64,000 nt of DNA from an uncultured Faecalibacterium sp. (GCA_934548045.1 CAKTEM010000004.1:62001-126000), one strand, 5' to 3'; shown: positions 15,700 to 24,204, numbered from the stretch's first letter. Translations and numbers: made by a program. The notes: generated by a model from the letters alone, not told the origin.

Positions 15700-15852
15700 A
15701 GTCTATTGAGAAATATGGGATGGACAGTGGTAAGAATATGGGAGAGTGACGTAAAGAAAAATGTCGACGAGTGCATTCAACTTGTCCAAGAAACATTGTT
15801 TGAGGCGATGATGTCAAACTACGACGATTTTTTGTGTTCTTCTGACCCTTGA
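15700..15852 (+). pseudogene. Vsr-like endonuclease C-terminal fragment
   Basis: In a different frame from the resolvase piece, 15700-15810 encodes LLRNMGWTVVRIWESDVKKN and continues through DECIQLVQ. The GWxVxRxWE core with the helix after it resembles the C-terminus of very-short-patch-repair (Vsr) or related DUF559 endonucleases. The N-terminal catalytic part is absent. Together with the resolvase fragment it fills the 536-base gap between glyA and the DUF454 gene. The family call rests on a short segment. Confidence 0.5.
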
Positions 15853-15906
15853 CAATTCAGGCTTTGGATGATAAACTAAAATCTCTAGGGTTTGCGACAG
15901 CAAACG

Positions 15907-15937
15907 ACAAAAAGGCCGTATCCATGCGGTCTTTTTG
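15907..15937 (+). terminator. Hairpin terminator after the scar
   Basis: AAAAAGGCCG pairs with CGGTCTTTTT around a short loop. Confidence 0.6.
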
Positions 15938-16005
15938 CAGAAACAAAGGTTAGATAAAGCTAACAATAAAAGCGGCGGACTCCGCCCCAACAGAAAGGAA
16001 CCTCC

Positions 16006-16413
16006 ATGAAAAAGCTCTTTTTTGTCACCCTCGGCTGCATCAGCCTCGCGCTGGGCGTCATTGGCATCGTACTGCCTATCCTGCCGACCGTGCCGTTCTT
16101 CCTGCTGACGGCGTTCTGCTTTGCCAAAAGTTCCGAGCGGCTCCACAGCTGGTTTCTGGGAACGACCATGTACAAAAAGTACATCGGCAGTTATATGAAG
16201 CGGAAGGGAATGACCCTGAAAGCAAAGCTGATGCTCATCGGCACCGTGACGGCCATCATGCTGCCGGGCTTTCTGATGATGGGCCGGGTGCCGGTCGGCC
16301 GCATCATCATGGCCGTGGTCTGGGTCGGCCACATCGTCTATTTTGGCTTCATCGTCAAGACCATCACGCAGGAAGAGGCCGACGCAGCGATGGCCGAGGC
16401 CCTCGAAGAGTGA
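16006..16413 (+). CDS. DUF454 (YbaN-like) membrane protein
   Basis: 135 residues with three or four hydrophobic segments. The opening LGCISLALGVIGIVLPILPT and the PFFLLTAFCFAKSSERLHSW that follows are the hallmark of the DUF454/YbaN family of small inner-membrane proteins. Function is not established. AGAAAGGAACCTCC precedes the ATG. The cobalamin adenosyltransferase gene follows after 60 bases and may share the transcript. Confidence 0.82.
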   Translation: MKKLFFVTLGCISLALGVIGIVLPILPTVPFFLLTAFCFAKSSERLHSWFLGTTMYKKYIGSYMKRKGMTLKAKLMLIGTVTAIMLPGFLMMGRVPVGRIIMAVVWVGHIVYFGFIVKTITQEEADAAMAEALEE

Positions 16414-16473
16414 TTCGGACTGGAAAAAACGCCCGGCCTGCCTTATAATAGAGAAAAAGGGAGGGCGGAAACC

Positions 16474-16983
16474 ATGAACGGATTGCTTCACCTGTACTGG
16501 GGCGACGGAAAAGGAAAGACAACGGCGGCGATGGGCTTGGCTTTGCGTGCGCTTGGCAGCGGAAAACGGGTCGTCATCGTCCAGTTTCTGAAGGGTGGCA
16601 GCAGCGGCGAGATACCGCTTCTTGAACAGCTGGGCGCGAAAATTTACCGGGGAAAAGCCGGGCAGAAGTTCGTATTCCAGATGAACGACGAAGAGAAGGC
16701 CGCGACCCGAGCCTTACAGAACGAAAACCTGAAAAAAGCTCTGGCGGAACCGGCCGACCTGCTGGTTCTGGACGAGGCAGGCTCGGCGTGGGAGCTGGAT
16801 ATGGTGGACAAGGAACTGCTCCGCCGTGTTGTGCTGGAACGCCCGGCGGAACAGGAGTGCGTCCTGACGGCTCACCAGCCGCCCGAGTGGATGGCAGAAG
16901 CGGCGGATTACTCCACCGAGATGAAGTGCCACCGCCACCCTTACCAGAAGGGAATCAAGGCCCGGAAGGGAATTGAATATTAA
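16474..16983 (+). CDS. cobO: Cob(I)yrinic acid a,c-diamide adenosyltransferase
   Basis: 169-residue CobA/BtuR/CobO-type enzyme. The P-loop GDGKGKTTAAMGLALRA is at residues 10-26, VVIVQFLKGG follows, and LLVLDEAG is the Walker B equivalent. It attaches the 5'-deoxyadenosyl group of ATP to the cobalt of corrinoids, making adenosylcobalamin. It is slightly shorter than the ~190-residue enterobacterial BtuR. GGGAGGGCGG precedes the ATG. No other cobalamin gene is nearby, which is consistent with corrinoid salvage. Confidence 0.92.
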   Translation: MNGLLHLYWGDGKGKTTAAMGLALRALGSGKRVVIVQFLKGGSSGEIPLLEQLGAKIYRGKAGQKFVFQMNDEEKAATRALQNENLKKALAEPADLLVLDEAGSAWELDMVDKELLRRVVLERPAEQECVLTAHQPPEWMAEAADYSTEMKCHRHPYQKGIKARKGIEY

Positions 16984-17030
16984 AGAGAACAGCCCAGCTG
17001 AGCGTTCGCTCAGCTGGGCTGTTCTCTTTA
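16981..17030. terminator. Bidirectional terminator, 22-bp stem
   Basis: TAAAGAGAACAGCCCAGCTGAG pairs perfectly with 17009-17030 around CGTTCG. It ends cobO and the convergent c-di-GMP gene; the cobO stop is in the first arm. Confidence 0.85.
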
Positions 17031-17031
17031 A

Positions 17032-18984
17032 TTAAAAATCATTCATCCCTTTGCGAAGTTCCTCCTGCAAAGTGGATTGGATATCGCCCAGGCACTCAAG
17101 AAGGAGCGGATTAAAGGCTCCACACTCGCCGTGGAAGATCATCTCGAGCGTTTTTTCGTGGGAATAAGGCGGCTTGTAGCACCGCTCGCTCGTCAGGGCA
17201 TCGTAGACATCTGCCAGCGAGACGATCTGCGCCGCGATGGGGATATCATCGCCGACCAGTCCATCCGGATAGCCCCGGCCATCCCAGCGTTCGTGGTGCC
17301 AGCGCGCGATCTGGTATGCTGTCTGTAAAAGCGGATCGTGGTAGTAGTTATCCAGCCGCATCAGCATGTCGGCACCGTGGGTGGTGTGGGTCTTGATGAT
17401 CTCAAACTCTTCTTTTGTTAGCTTGCCGGGCTTGTTCAGAATTTTCTCGTCGATGGCGATCTTGCCGATGTCGTGCAGGGTGGACGCCAGCGGAATGAGT
17501 TCCTGATCGTTGGTGGTCAGGTGGTAGTGGTTCGTCTTGGTCAGCAGGCGTTCGAGAATTTTCTTGGACAGGATGCGGATGTGCTGGACATGCAGGCCGC
17601 TCTCGCCGTTGCGGAACTCAACGATCTGGCTCAGGACGCCCACCAGCATGGTGGTGTTGCGCTCGCGCTGGTGGATCTGCTCCGACACCATCGAGATGAG
17701 CCGCCGCTGTTTGGCGTAGAGTTTGATGGTGTTGAAGACGCGCTGATAGACCACTTTGGAGTCGAACGGGCGGCTGATGTAATCGGACGCACCCATCTCG
17801 TAGGCTTTGCGGACCATCACGTCCGAGTCCTCGCTGGAGATCATGATGACTGGCACATCCTCGATCCAGTGGTTCCGGTTCATGTAGTTCAAAACCTCGA
17901 AACCGTCCATGATGGGCATCACGAGATCAAGCAGGACGAGGGCGATGTCACCCTTGAACTGGTTCAGAAGGGAGAGGCACTTTTCGCCGTCTTCGGCTTC
18001 CAAAATGCGGAAATCGTTCTCGAGGATGGCGGAGAGAATCATCCGGTTCATCTCGGAATCGTCGACGATGAGAATCTGCGGCTTTTTCCGGGCAGACGTC
18101 TCGATGGAGGAGACAGTGTTCACCGGGGTGTGCAGCGAGTTCTGCACCGCAACGCTGTTTTTCTGGTCTTTTGCCAGATACATCAGCCGGTCGGCGTGGC
18201 CGACAGCCGTTTCCATCGTGTCCTTGGCGGTCTGGATGACGCCGCCGATGCTGACCGACAGCCGCAGGTGGGAGTAGCCGGGAACCGACGAATGATAGAC
18301 CTTTTCCCGGATGTCGTCCAGCTTGTTCCGCAGGTGGTCGGGCTGGCAGTTGGGCAGGACGAGCAGCAGCTCATCGCCGCCGAACCGAACCAGAATGTCG
18401 GTCTTCCGGATGCAGCTCCGCACGACTGTTACCACCGTTTCCAGCGCAAGGTCGCCGGCATGGTGGCCGTAAGTATCGTTGTAAACTTTGAAGTCGTCAA
18501 TGTCGATGAGGGCGATGCCGGCCGGGCCGGGCATGGAGCGGACAACATCCTCGTAATAGCGGCGGTTGAACACGTCGGTCAAAGCGTCGTGGTAGAGCTT
18601 GGCGTTGTAGCCCGAGATGCCGCTGATGAATTTTTCCTCGTCTTCGGGGTCGATGGTGGTGTCGCCGGGCATCTTCTGGACCAGCTCGAGGATGTACGGC
18701 TCCCCGTCGATCTCGTAATACTTCGCGATGATCTGGACGAAATCGGAACCAAAGAACTCGAGCTTGCCGCAGTCCTTTTCGGTGCGCAGAGCCTTTTTCG
18801 CGGCGCAGTGGCGGCACAGACAGTCCTTGTTCCGGCAGGCGTAGCACAGATGCTCGCCGTGCGGATTGGAGCGCAGGCCCTCGGTCACTTTGTCCAGCAT
18901 CGCGCGATCCAGCAGCCGCACGTCCGCATAGAATGGACGCAGATTCTGAATCAGATTTTGTATCTCGTTCATGGTACTCTTCAT
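17032..18984 (-). CDS. GGDEF - receiver - HD-GYP protein (c-di-GMP turnover)
   Basis: 650 residues. A Cys-rich N-terminal region (CYACRNKDCLCRHC at about 47-60) could bind metal or an Fe-S cluster. A GGDEF domain (about 135-285) has RFGGDELLLVLP, i.e. GGDEL, and an RKTD inhibitory site five residues before it. A receiver domain (about 305-420) has DDSEMN, LLDLVMPIMDG and the distal serine/lysine regions. An HD-GYP domain follows with STLHDIGKIAI and WHHERWDGRGYPDGL. The protein could both make and hydrolyse c-di-GMP depending on phosphorylation and redox or metal state. GAGG lies eight bases before the ATG. It is a single-gene unit; an orphan c-di-GMP riboswitch lies 38 kb away. Confidence 0.92.
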   Translation of the reverse strand: MKSTMNEIQNLIQNLRPFYADVRLLDRAMLDKVTEGLRSNPHGEHLCYACRNKDCLCRHCAAKKALRTEKDCGKLEFFGSDFVQIIAKYYEIDGEPYILELVQKMPGDTTIDPEDEEKFISGISGYNAKLYHDALTDVFNRRYYEDVVRSMPGPAGIALIDIDDFKVYNDTYGHHAGDLALETVVTVVRSCIRKTDILVRFGGDELLLVLPNCQPDHLRNKLDDIREKVYHSSVPGYSHLRLSVSIGGVIQTAKDTMETAVGHADRLMYLAKDQKNSVAVQNSLHTPVNTVSSIETSARKKPQILIVDDSEMNRMILSAILENDFRILEAEDGEKCLSLLNQFKGDIALVLLDLVMPIMDGFEVLNYMNRNHWIEDVPVIMISSEDSDVMVRKAYEMGASDYISRPFDSKVVYQRVFNTIKLYAKQRRLISMVSEQIHQRERNTTMLVGVLSQIVEFRNGESGLHVQHIRILSKKILERLLTKTNHYHLTTNDQELIPLASTLHDIGKIAIDEKILNKPGKLTKEEFEIIKTHTTHGADMLMRLDNYYHDPLLQTAYQIARWHHERWDGRGYPDGLVGDDIPIAAQIVSLADVYDALTSERCYKPPYSHEKTLEMIFHGECGAFNPLLLECLGDIQSTLQEELRKGMNDF

Positions 18985-19053
18985 CGGTTTGACCTCTTCA
19001 AAGCAAAACTTCCCAATTTATCCTCCTATTATACATGATAAACAGGGGAAAGA

Positions 19054-19094
19054 AAAGACCAGGATCGCAACAATTTGCAGCGATTCTGGTCTTT
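19054..19094. terminator. galU terminator
   Basis: AAAGACCAGGATCGC pairs with GCGATTCTGGTCTTT. On the minus strand the stem ends in TTT plus further T residues, as required for galU. Confidence 0.7.
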
Positions 19095-19138
19095 GATGTT
19101 TTTTGCTCTAAGCGTGAGCTTTCTGCGAAAAGAACGAC

Positions 19139-20014
19139 TTACAGGGTCTTGCAGAACTCCTTCAGGTACTCACGGAACGCTTCGCCGATCTGCGGATGCT
19201 GGAGTGCCAGTTCGACCTGAGCCTCGACGACGCAGAGCTTGTTGCCCATGTCGTAGTGCTTGCCGGTGAACTCGACAGCAGTCATGCCGCCGTGGTTGCG
19301 TGCGTACTCAGCCATAGCGTCGGTCAGCTGGATCTCGCCGCCTGCACCGGGCTTGGTGTTGGCGAGGATATCATAAATTTCCGGGGTCAGCAGGACACGG
19401 CCGAGGATGGAGTAGTTGCTGAACTCCTGGCCCTTCTTGGGCTTCTCGATCATGTCATCGACAAAGAAATAGTTGTCGTGGATAGGAGTGGTCTTCAGGC
19501 TGCAGTAGCGGCTGACATCTTCCCAAGGCACTGCGCTGACGCCGGCGACCGGACGGCCGAACTCCTCGTATGCGCGGATGAGCTGTGCGCAGACAGGATC
19601 TTCGCCCCAGATAACGTCGTCGCCGTAGATGACAACGAAGGGATCGTCACCGGTGAATGCCTTTGCGACGCTGACCGCATGGCCGAGACCGAGGGTCTGC
19701 TTCTGGCGGACAAAGTAGATGTTCGCCATGTTGGAGATGCCGAGGCACTCTTCCAGCATTGCTTCCTTGCCGGGAGCAGCCAGCTTCTCTTCCAGCTCGG
19801 GGCTGCGGTCGAAGTGATCCTCGATGATGCTCTGGTTGCGGCCGAGGATGATCAGGATATCGGTGATGCCAGAGCGGACAGCCTCCTCAACGAGGTACTG
19901 GATGGCCGGCTTATCGACGATGGGCAGCATACCTTTCGGCATAGCCTTGGTCGCAGGCAGAACGCGAGTGCCAAGACCCGCCGCAGGGATGACCGCTTTC
20001 GTGACCTTTTTCAT
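19139..20014 (-). CDS. galU: UTP-glucose-1-phosphate uridylyltransferase
   Basis: 291 residues, normal for bacterial GalU. The nucleotide-binding loop AAGLGTRVLPATKAMPKGML and the VDKPAIQYLVEEAV segment are diagnostic. It makes UDP-glucose from glucose-1-phosphate and UTP, feeding envelope polysaccharides and the Leloir pathway (galT and galK lie at 57.7-60.5 kb). AAGGAG lies seven bases before the ATG. The DUF2628 gene upstream on the same strand ends 65 bases away and may be co-transcribed. Confidence 0.96.
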   Translation of the reverse strand: MKKVTKAVIPAAGLGTRVLPATKAMPKGMLPIVDKPAIQYLVEEAVRSGITDILIILGRNQSIIEDHFDRSPELEEKLAAPGKEAMLEECLGISNMANIYFVRQKQTLGLGHAVSVAKAFTGDDPFVVIYGDDVIWGEDPVCAQLIRAYEEFGRPVAGVSAVPWEDVSRYCSLKTTPIHDNYFFVDDMIEKPKKGQEFSNYSILGRVLLTPEIYDILANTKPGAGGEIQLTDAMAEYARNHGGMTAVEFTGKHYDMGNKLCVVEAQVELALQHPQIGEAFREYLKEFCKTL

Positions 20015-20078
20015 AATGAATCTCCTTCAACGTTTCACAATACTTTTTTATTTCTACACAGCCTTTGCGTGCAAGGCA

Positions 20079-21053
20079 TCAGCTGTATAAAGCATCCAGA
20101 AGGGCCTGCAGATCCGGCCCGAGCAGCATGGTAAATGCACTGCCGATGACCGTCAGCAGAACAAACGCACCGATGACGGCCGCAAAGCTGACACCGCCCT
20201 GCGCGCCCAAGACCGCCCGACGCTGTTCCGGGTCGGGGAACTCCGCCTGAATCTTGCGGATCCGGGCAGCGGCACTCTTGCGGTAGAACCACTTGCCGTA
20301 CATGCCGCGAACGACCATGAGCAAAAAGCTCAGCAGGTTGCAGACCCGTGCGAAGATGAGCAGGGAAGAATCGCTCCAGCCGACCGCAAAGGTGCTGCCG
20401 CTGAGTTTGAGCATGTCCAGAAATGTCGGCGCAGCCAGCAGCAGTTCAGCGGCTAGGAAAGCGAACGCCGGTTTCCATGCCTTGCGGTAGAAGAAATAGA
20501 ACGGGCCGAACAGCAGCGCGGAAAAGCTCATCGAAATTTTATTGCGCCGCAGCTCCATCTGGCCGTAAGTGGCGAGATAGGACGGAGCAGAGGGGCCGAT
20601 GTAGGCTTCCCAGTCCTTGCAGGAGATGCCGTCCAGCGTCTCGTCTTTGCCGAACGCGGCCTGATACATCTGCTTCATGGGGTCAGCCGCAGAGCCGGAC
20701 TGCTGATACTGACGATAGAGGCTGGAATAATCGAACGCGCCTTCTGCCTCGGCACGGTCGCCCGGCTCCGGAGTGGAACCCTCGGGCGGCAGCTTGGCAC
20801 CGCAGCAGCGGCAGTTTTCTTCAGAGCGCAGGGTGCGCTCGCCGCAGGACGGGCAGGTGCGAAGCTCGGAGTCCTGATAGGGGAACTTCCACTCATAGCC
20901 TGCGCCATGCGCCGGGCTGTGGATGCAGCGGCCCAGTTTTTCGTAACAGGTGCGATGGTACGGCGCGCCGCAGTCCGGACAGACCACGATGTCTTCCTTC
21001 AGCGTCAGCGGCCTGCCGCAGCCTTCGCACGGACAGCCATAATATTTTGGCAT
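20079..21053 (-). CDS. Prokaryotic RING-finger-like / DUF2628 membrane protein
   Basis: 324 residues. The first 40 residues hold a zinc-finger pattern (CPCEGCGRPL, VVCPDCGAPYHRTCYEKLG) as in the prokaryotic RING-finger family; a second zinc ribbon follows (CPSCGERTL, CRCCGAKL). After an acidic linker, residues about 165-260 match the DUF2628 arrangement (SALLFGPFYFFYRKAWKPA), with several membrane helices to the C-terminus. Function is unknown. I start at the ATG at 21053 because GGAGGA lies five bases upstream; an in-frame TTG further up overlaps this site. Confidence 0.8.
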   Translation of the reverse strand: MPKYYGCPCEGCGRPLTLKEDIVVCPDCGAPYHRTCYEKLGRCIHSPAHGAGYEWKFPYQDSELRTCPSCGERTLRSEENCRCCGAKLPPEGSTPEPGDRAEAEGAFDYSSLYRQYQQSGSAADPMKQMYQAAFGKDETLDGISCKDWEAYIGPSAPSYLATYGQMELRRNKISMSFSALLFGPFYFFYRKAWKPAFAFLAAELLLAAPTFLDMLKLSGSTFAVGWSDSSLLIFARVCNLLSFLLMVVRGMYGKWFYRKSAAARIRKIQAEFPDPEQRRAVLGAQGGVSFAAVIGAFVLLTVIGSAFTMLLGPDLQALLDALYS

Positions 21054-21157
21054 AAAATCCTCCAATAGAAATGGTACTTAACTGTATTATACTCCCCTGA
21101 GAGAGAAAAAGAAAGGTGAAAATCTTCAAAATTCCAGTATAATAGTAATTTTTCCCC

Positions 21158-21186
21158 TTTACTTTACCATGAATTCTCGGTATACT
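21158..21186 (+). promoter_or_regulatory. Promoter of prfB
   Basis: TTTACT (21158-21163), 17-base spacer, TATACT (21181-21186). Confidence 0.55.
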
Positions 21187-21287
21187 AATGAAGTATCTGT
21201 GTATAAACTGTATCTTTTGGCGGACATAAGCCTGCCGGAAAGATGCGATAACGTATTAGCAACCCTGAATGAGAGGAAACGTAGAGA

Positions 21288-22409
21288 ATGATTACCACTG
21301 ATGAACTGAAAGTGCAGCTGGCCGAATACGGCGTCGCTGTGAAAGACTTGGAGGAAGCTCTGGCGATCGAGGCCAGCCGCAAGCGTGTGCAGGAGCTGGA
21401 GCATACCATGTCTCGCCCGGGTTTCTACGATGATATGGAGCTGAGCAAGAAGGTCTTTGACGAGGTCGGCGACCTGAAAGGAAAGCTGACCCGTTTTGAG
21501 AAGCTGCAGGGCCTGTACGAGGACGCCGAGACCATGCTGGAAATGCTGGACGAGGAGTACGACCCCGATATGGTTCCCGAAGCAGAAGAGGCTGTCAACA
21601 ACGTCGGCAAGGCGGTCGATGAGCTGCAGCTGATGACCATGCTGAACGGTGAATACGACCACAGCAACGCCATCTTGACCTTCCACGCCGGCACCGGCGG
21701 CACCGAGGCACAGGACTGGGCCGAGATGCTTTACCGCATGTATAACAAGTGGGCGCAGGCACACGGCATGACCGTCGAGGTTCTGGACTATCAGGACGGC
21801 GACGAGGCCGGCATGAAGAGCGCGTCCATGATGGTCAAGGGCGCAAATGCTTACGGCCTGCTCAAGAGCGAGAACGGCGTCCACCGTCTGGTGCGTGTCT
21901 CTCCGTTCGATGCGAACGCACGCCGTCAGACCAGCTTTGCTTCGCTGGAAGTTATGCCCGAGCTGGACAACACCATTCAGGTCGACATCCGCCCCGAAGA
22001 TATCGAGATGCAGGTCTACCGCTCCTCTGGTGCCGGCGGCCAGCACATCAACAAGACCTCTTCGGCTGTCCGACTCATCCATAAGCCGACCGGCATCGTC
22101 GTCAGCTGCCAGACCCAGCGCAGCCAGTTCCAGAACCGTGACTACGCAATGGAAATGCTGAAAGCAAAGCTGTACCAGATCGCAAAGCAGCAGCACATGG
22201 ACAAGATCGAGGACATCAAGGGTGTCCAGAACGAGATCGCATGGGGTCACCAGATCCGCAGCTACGTCTTCATGCCCTACACGATGGTAAAAGACCACCG
22301 CACCAACTACGAGACCGGTAATGTCGATGCTGTCATGGATGGCGACCTCGACGGTTTCATCTTTGCTTACCTGAAGGCGGCCAGCCGCGGCGAACTGCAG
22401 GATACCTGA
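21288..22409 (+). CDS. prfB: Peptide chain release factor 2
   Basis: 373 residues in one continuous frame. RF2 rather than RF1 is shown by the SPF tripeptide in RVSPFDANARRQTSF; the peptidyl-tRNA hydrolysis motif is GAGGQHINKTSSAVR. It releases peptides at UGA and UAA. The programmed +1 frameshift found near codon 25 of many prfB genes is absent; there is no in-frame stop and no CUUUGA slip site. GAGAGGAAACGTAGAGA precedes the ATG. Single gene with its own promoter and terminator. Confidence 0.97.
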   Translation: MITTDELKVQLAEYGVAVKDLEEALAIEASRKRVQELEHTMSRPGFYDDMELSKKVFDEVGDLKGKLTRFEKLQGLYEDAETMLEMLDEEYDPDMVPEAEEAVNNVGKAVDELQLMTMLNGEYDHSNAILTFHAGTGGTEAQDWAEMLYRMYNKWAQAHGMTVEVLDYQDGDEAGMKSASMMVKGANAYGLLKSENGVHRLVRVSPFDANARRQTSFASLEVMPELDNTIQVDIRPEDIEMQVYRSSGAGGQHINKTSSAVRLIHKPTGIVVSCQTQRSQFQNRDYAMEMLKAKLYQIAKQQHMDKIEDIKGVQNEIAWGHQIRSYVFMPYTMVKDHRTNYETGNVDAVMDGDLDGFIFAYLKAASRGELQDT

Positions 22410-22423
22410 TTTTAATAGCAACA

Positions 22424-22458
22424 AAAAAATCGTCTGTGCAATGCACAGGCGATTTTTT
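22424..22458. terminator. Terminator between prfB and the DUF1836 gene
   Basis: AAAAAATCGTCTGTGCA pairs with TGCACAGGCGATTTTTT. A/T tracts on both sides suit both convergent genes. Confidence 0.8.
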
Positions 22459-22465
22459 GTTATCC

Positions 22466-23014
22466 TCAAGCTAAATCATCCAAAATCCCCGGCCAGAGGG
22501 CTTCTTCCTGACGGGAAGCGGCGAAAAAGCAGTCCAGATACATTTTGTTTGCGGCGGAAAGGATGGTGCTGCGCAGCAAAAGCTTCTCGTCGTCGGCATC
22601 GGCGGCAAGGTCGACGATAGTGTTGGACACACCGAAGACGTAGGGCAGGCAGTTCTCTATCTCGTCGCAGAAATAGTCGTATGCCTGCGCCGCCGAGCAA
22701 TGCTCGTGCTGCATTTTGAACAGCGTCTCAATGTTTTCCAGAGAGAGGACGGTTTTGGAAACCACGATATACATGAGGCTTGCCAGCTGTTCCCGGGTAT
22801 ACTTCTTTTTGACGGGGTGAGAGATCACACCTTTCTTGACATAATTGCTCACCATCGACGGCGTCAGCTCGACGCCCGGGAAGGAGCGGAAGTACCCGTT
22901 GATGAACTGGACAGTCTGATCCAGATAAAGCCCTACCTGAGGCAGTTCGTGGTACCGGGGCAGGGCAAACCCGGCAGCACAGGCCGTGACACGGCGTTTT
23001 AATTCCTGTTTCAT
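22466..23014 (-). CDS. DUF1836 domain protein, probably leaderless mRNA
   Basis: 182 residues. The order LPRYHELPQVGLYLDQTVQF, then TPSMVSNYVKKGVI and KKKYTREQLASLMYI fits the DUF1836 family, which has a MerR-like winged helix-turn-helix and is probably DNA-binding. The regulated genes are unknown. The ATG at 23014 follows the -10 hexamer TATACT (23027-23022) by only seven bases, and no Shine-Dalgarno sequence is present, so the message would begin at or one base before the start codon. A longer frame reaching 23221 would cross this promoter and is rejected. Confidence 0.8.
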   Translation of the reverse strand: MKQELKRRVTACAAGFALPRYHELPQVGLYLDQTVQFINGYFRSFPGVELTPSMVSNYVKKGVISHPVKKKYTREQLASLMYIVVSKTVLSLENIETLFKMQHEHCSAAQAYDYFCDEIENCLPYVFGVSNTIVDLAADADDEKLLLRSTILSAANKMYLDCFFAASRQEEALWPGILDDLA

Positions 23015-23021
23015 GACAAGA

Positions 23022-23050
23022 AGTATAGCGTATTTTGGTCTTTGGGTCAA
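23022..23050 (-). promoter_or_regulatory. Promoter of DUF1836 gene (leaderless)
   Basis: Minus strand TTGACC (23050-23045), 17-base spacer, TATACT (23027-23022), ending seven bases before the ATG. Confidence 0.7.
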
Positions 23051-23089
23051 GAGGACAAAAAAATCTTGTGGAAGAATCTCGAAAAACGG

Positions 23090-23118
23090 TTGACAGGTTT
23101 TTAAAAAACTGATATGAT
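23090..23118 (+). promoter_or_regulatory. Strong promoter of degV gene
   Basis: Consensus TTGACA (23090-23095), 17-base spacer, TATGAT (23113-23118). It is divergent from the DUF1836 promoter with 40 bases between them. Confidence 0.75.
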
Positions 23119-23183
23119 GGTTCTGCGAACAAACGTAAACGAATGATACGCGGCATCCCAGACCGCTGAAGGAGATATACTTT

Positions 23184-24026
23184 ATGATGAAAACCAAGAT
23201 CGTTGTGGATTCTTCCGCCAACCTCTACGCTCTCGAAGGGCTGGATTTTGAGTGTGTGCCGCTGAAAATTATCACTGACCACGAGGAATACCGGGATGAC
23301 GGCAACCTGAACGCGGTCGAAATGGCCCAGACCCTGCGCACCTATAAGGGCAAGACCTCCACTTCCTGCCCGAACGTCAGCGACTGGCTGGCTGCTTATG
23401 AGGGTGCAGAGCAGGTATTCGCTGTCACCATCACCGGCACCCTGTCGGGCAGCTACAATGCCGCTCAGCTTGCCGCCGAGGAATATATGCAGGATCGCCC
23501 CGGCACCCATGTTTTTGTGCTGGACAGTCTTTCGGCCGGCCCGGAAGCCCAGCTTCTGGCCGAGCATATCCGGGATGAAGTGCTGGCAGGCAAGGCATTT
23601 GACGACATTTGCGAAGAGATGCTCCGCTACCACAAGCACACCCATCTGCTCTTCTCGCTGGAATCGCTGGCAAATCTGGCGCGCAATGGCCGGGTCAAAC
23701 CGGCGGTGGCGGCAGTGGCGCGGATGCTGGGCATCCGGGTCGTCGGGCAGGCGAGCGAGGGCGGCGAGCTGGAAGTCCTCTGCAAAACGCGCGGCGAACA
23801 CGGTGCGCTGGAACGCATCATCCTTGAGCTGAAGCAGCACGGCTACGCAGGCGGCAAGCTCATCATTGCCCACTGCGGCAACCCGGCGGCAGCAGAACGC
23901 CTGATGCACATGACGCAGGCGATTTTTGACGACGCAAATGTCCGGATCATCGAGTGCGGCGTCCTGTGCAGCTATTACGCCGAACTGGGCGGCCTGATGG
24001 TCGGCTACGAGGACGGCGAAGCCTGA
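23184..24026 (+). CDS. DegV family fatty acid-binding protein
   Basis: 280 residues. VVDSSANL at the start, KTSTSCPNVSDWLAAYE (the TSxP motif that holds the fatty acid head group), ITGTLSGSYNAA and VLDSLSAG are the typical DegV signatures. Relatives (FakB) bind acyl chains and hand them to the kinase FakA for phosphorylation; no FakA is encoded here. AAGGAG precedes tandem ATG codons at 23184 and 23187. It lies opposite the DUF1836 gene. Confidence 0.92.
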   Translation: MMKTKIVVDSSANLYALEGLDFECVPLKIITDHEEYRDDGNLNAVEMAQTLRTYKGKTSTSCPNVSDWLAAYEGAEQVFAVTITGTLSGSYNAAQLAAEEYMQDRPGTHVFVLDSLSAGPEAQLLAEHIRDEVLAGKAFDDICEEMLRYHKHTHLLFSLESLANLARNGRVKPAVAAVARMLGIRVVGQASEGGELEVLCKTRGEHGALERIILELKQHGYAGGKLIIAHCGNPAAAERLMHMTQAIFDDANVRIIECGVLCSYYAELGGLMVGYEDGEA

Positions 24027-24047
24027 ATCTTTTAAAAACAACGTTGA

Positions 24048-24096
24048 AACGACGCTCCACGGCAGTGAAAAAAGCTGTTGTGGGGCGTTTTGTTTT
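24048..24096 (+). terminator. degV terminator
   Basis: ACGCTCCACGGCAG pairs with CTGTTGTGGGGCGT, followed by TTTGTTTT. Confidence 0.65.
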
Positions 24097-24115
24097 GCAA
24101 CGCGAACCGGAAATC

Positions 24116-24144
24116 TTGAAAAAAATGTGAAACTGCGCTATACT
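24116..24144 (+). promoter_or_regulatory. Promoter of cls
   Basis: TTGAAA (24116-24121), 17-base spacer, TATACT (24139-24144). The leader contains a GATGCAC/GTGCATC hairpin (24160-24186) before the ribosome binding site. Confidence 0.7.
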
Positions 24145-24204
24145 ACGGTATCATCAAGCGATGCACGGCGTCGACGGCGGTGCATCCATTCCGGGAGGGA
24201 ATCT

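Noticed and set aside
21288..21400. Programmed frameshift in prfB
   Set aside because: The gene is continuous and full length, and no in-frame UGA or slippery CUUUGA is present near codon 25.
22466..23221. 251-residue version of the DUF1836 protein
   Set aside because: The extra N-terminal part crosses its own promoter and the divergent degV promoter and has no start signal.
24127..24204. Upstream start for cardiolipin synthase
   Set aside because: The codon at 24127 lies in the spacer of the promoter; the ATG at 24205 has a clear GGGAGGG site and starts the first membrane helix.
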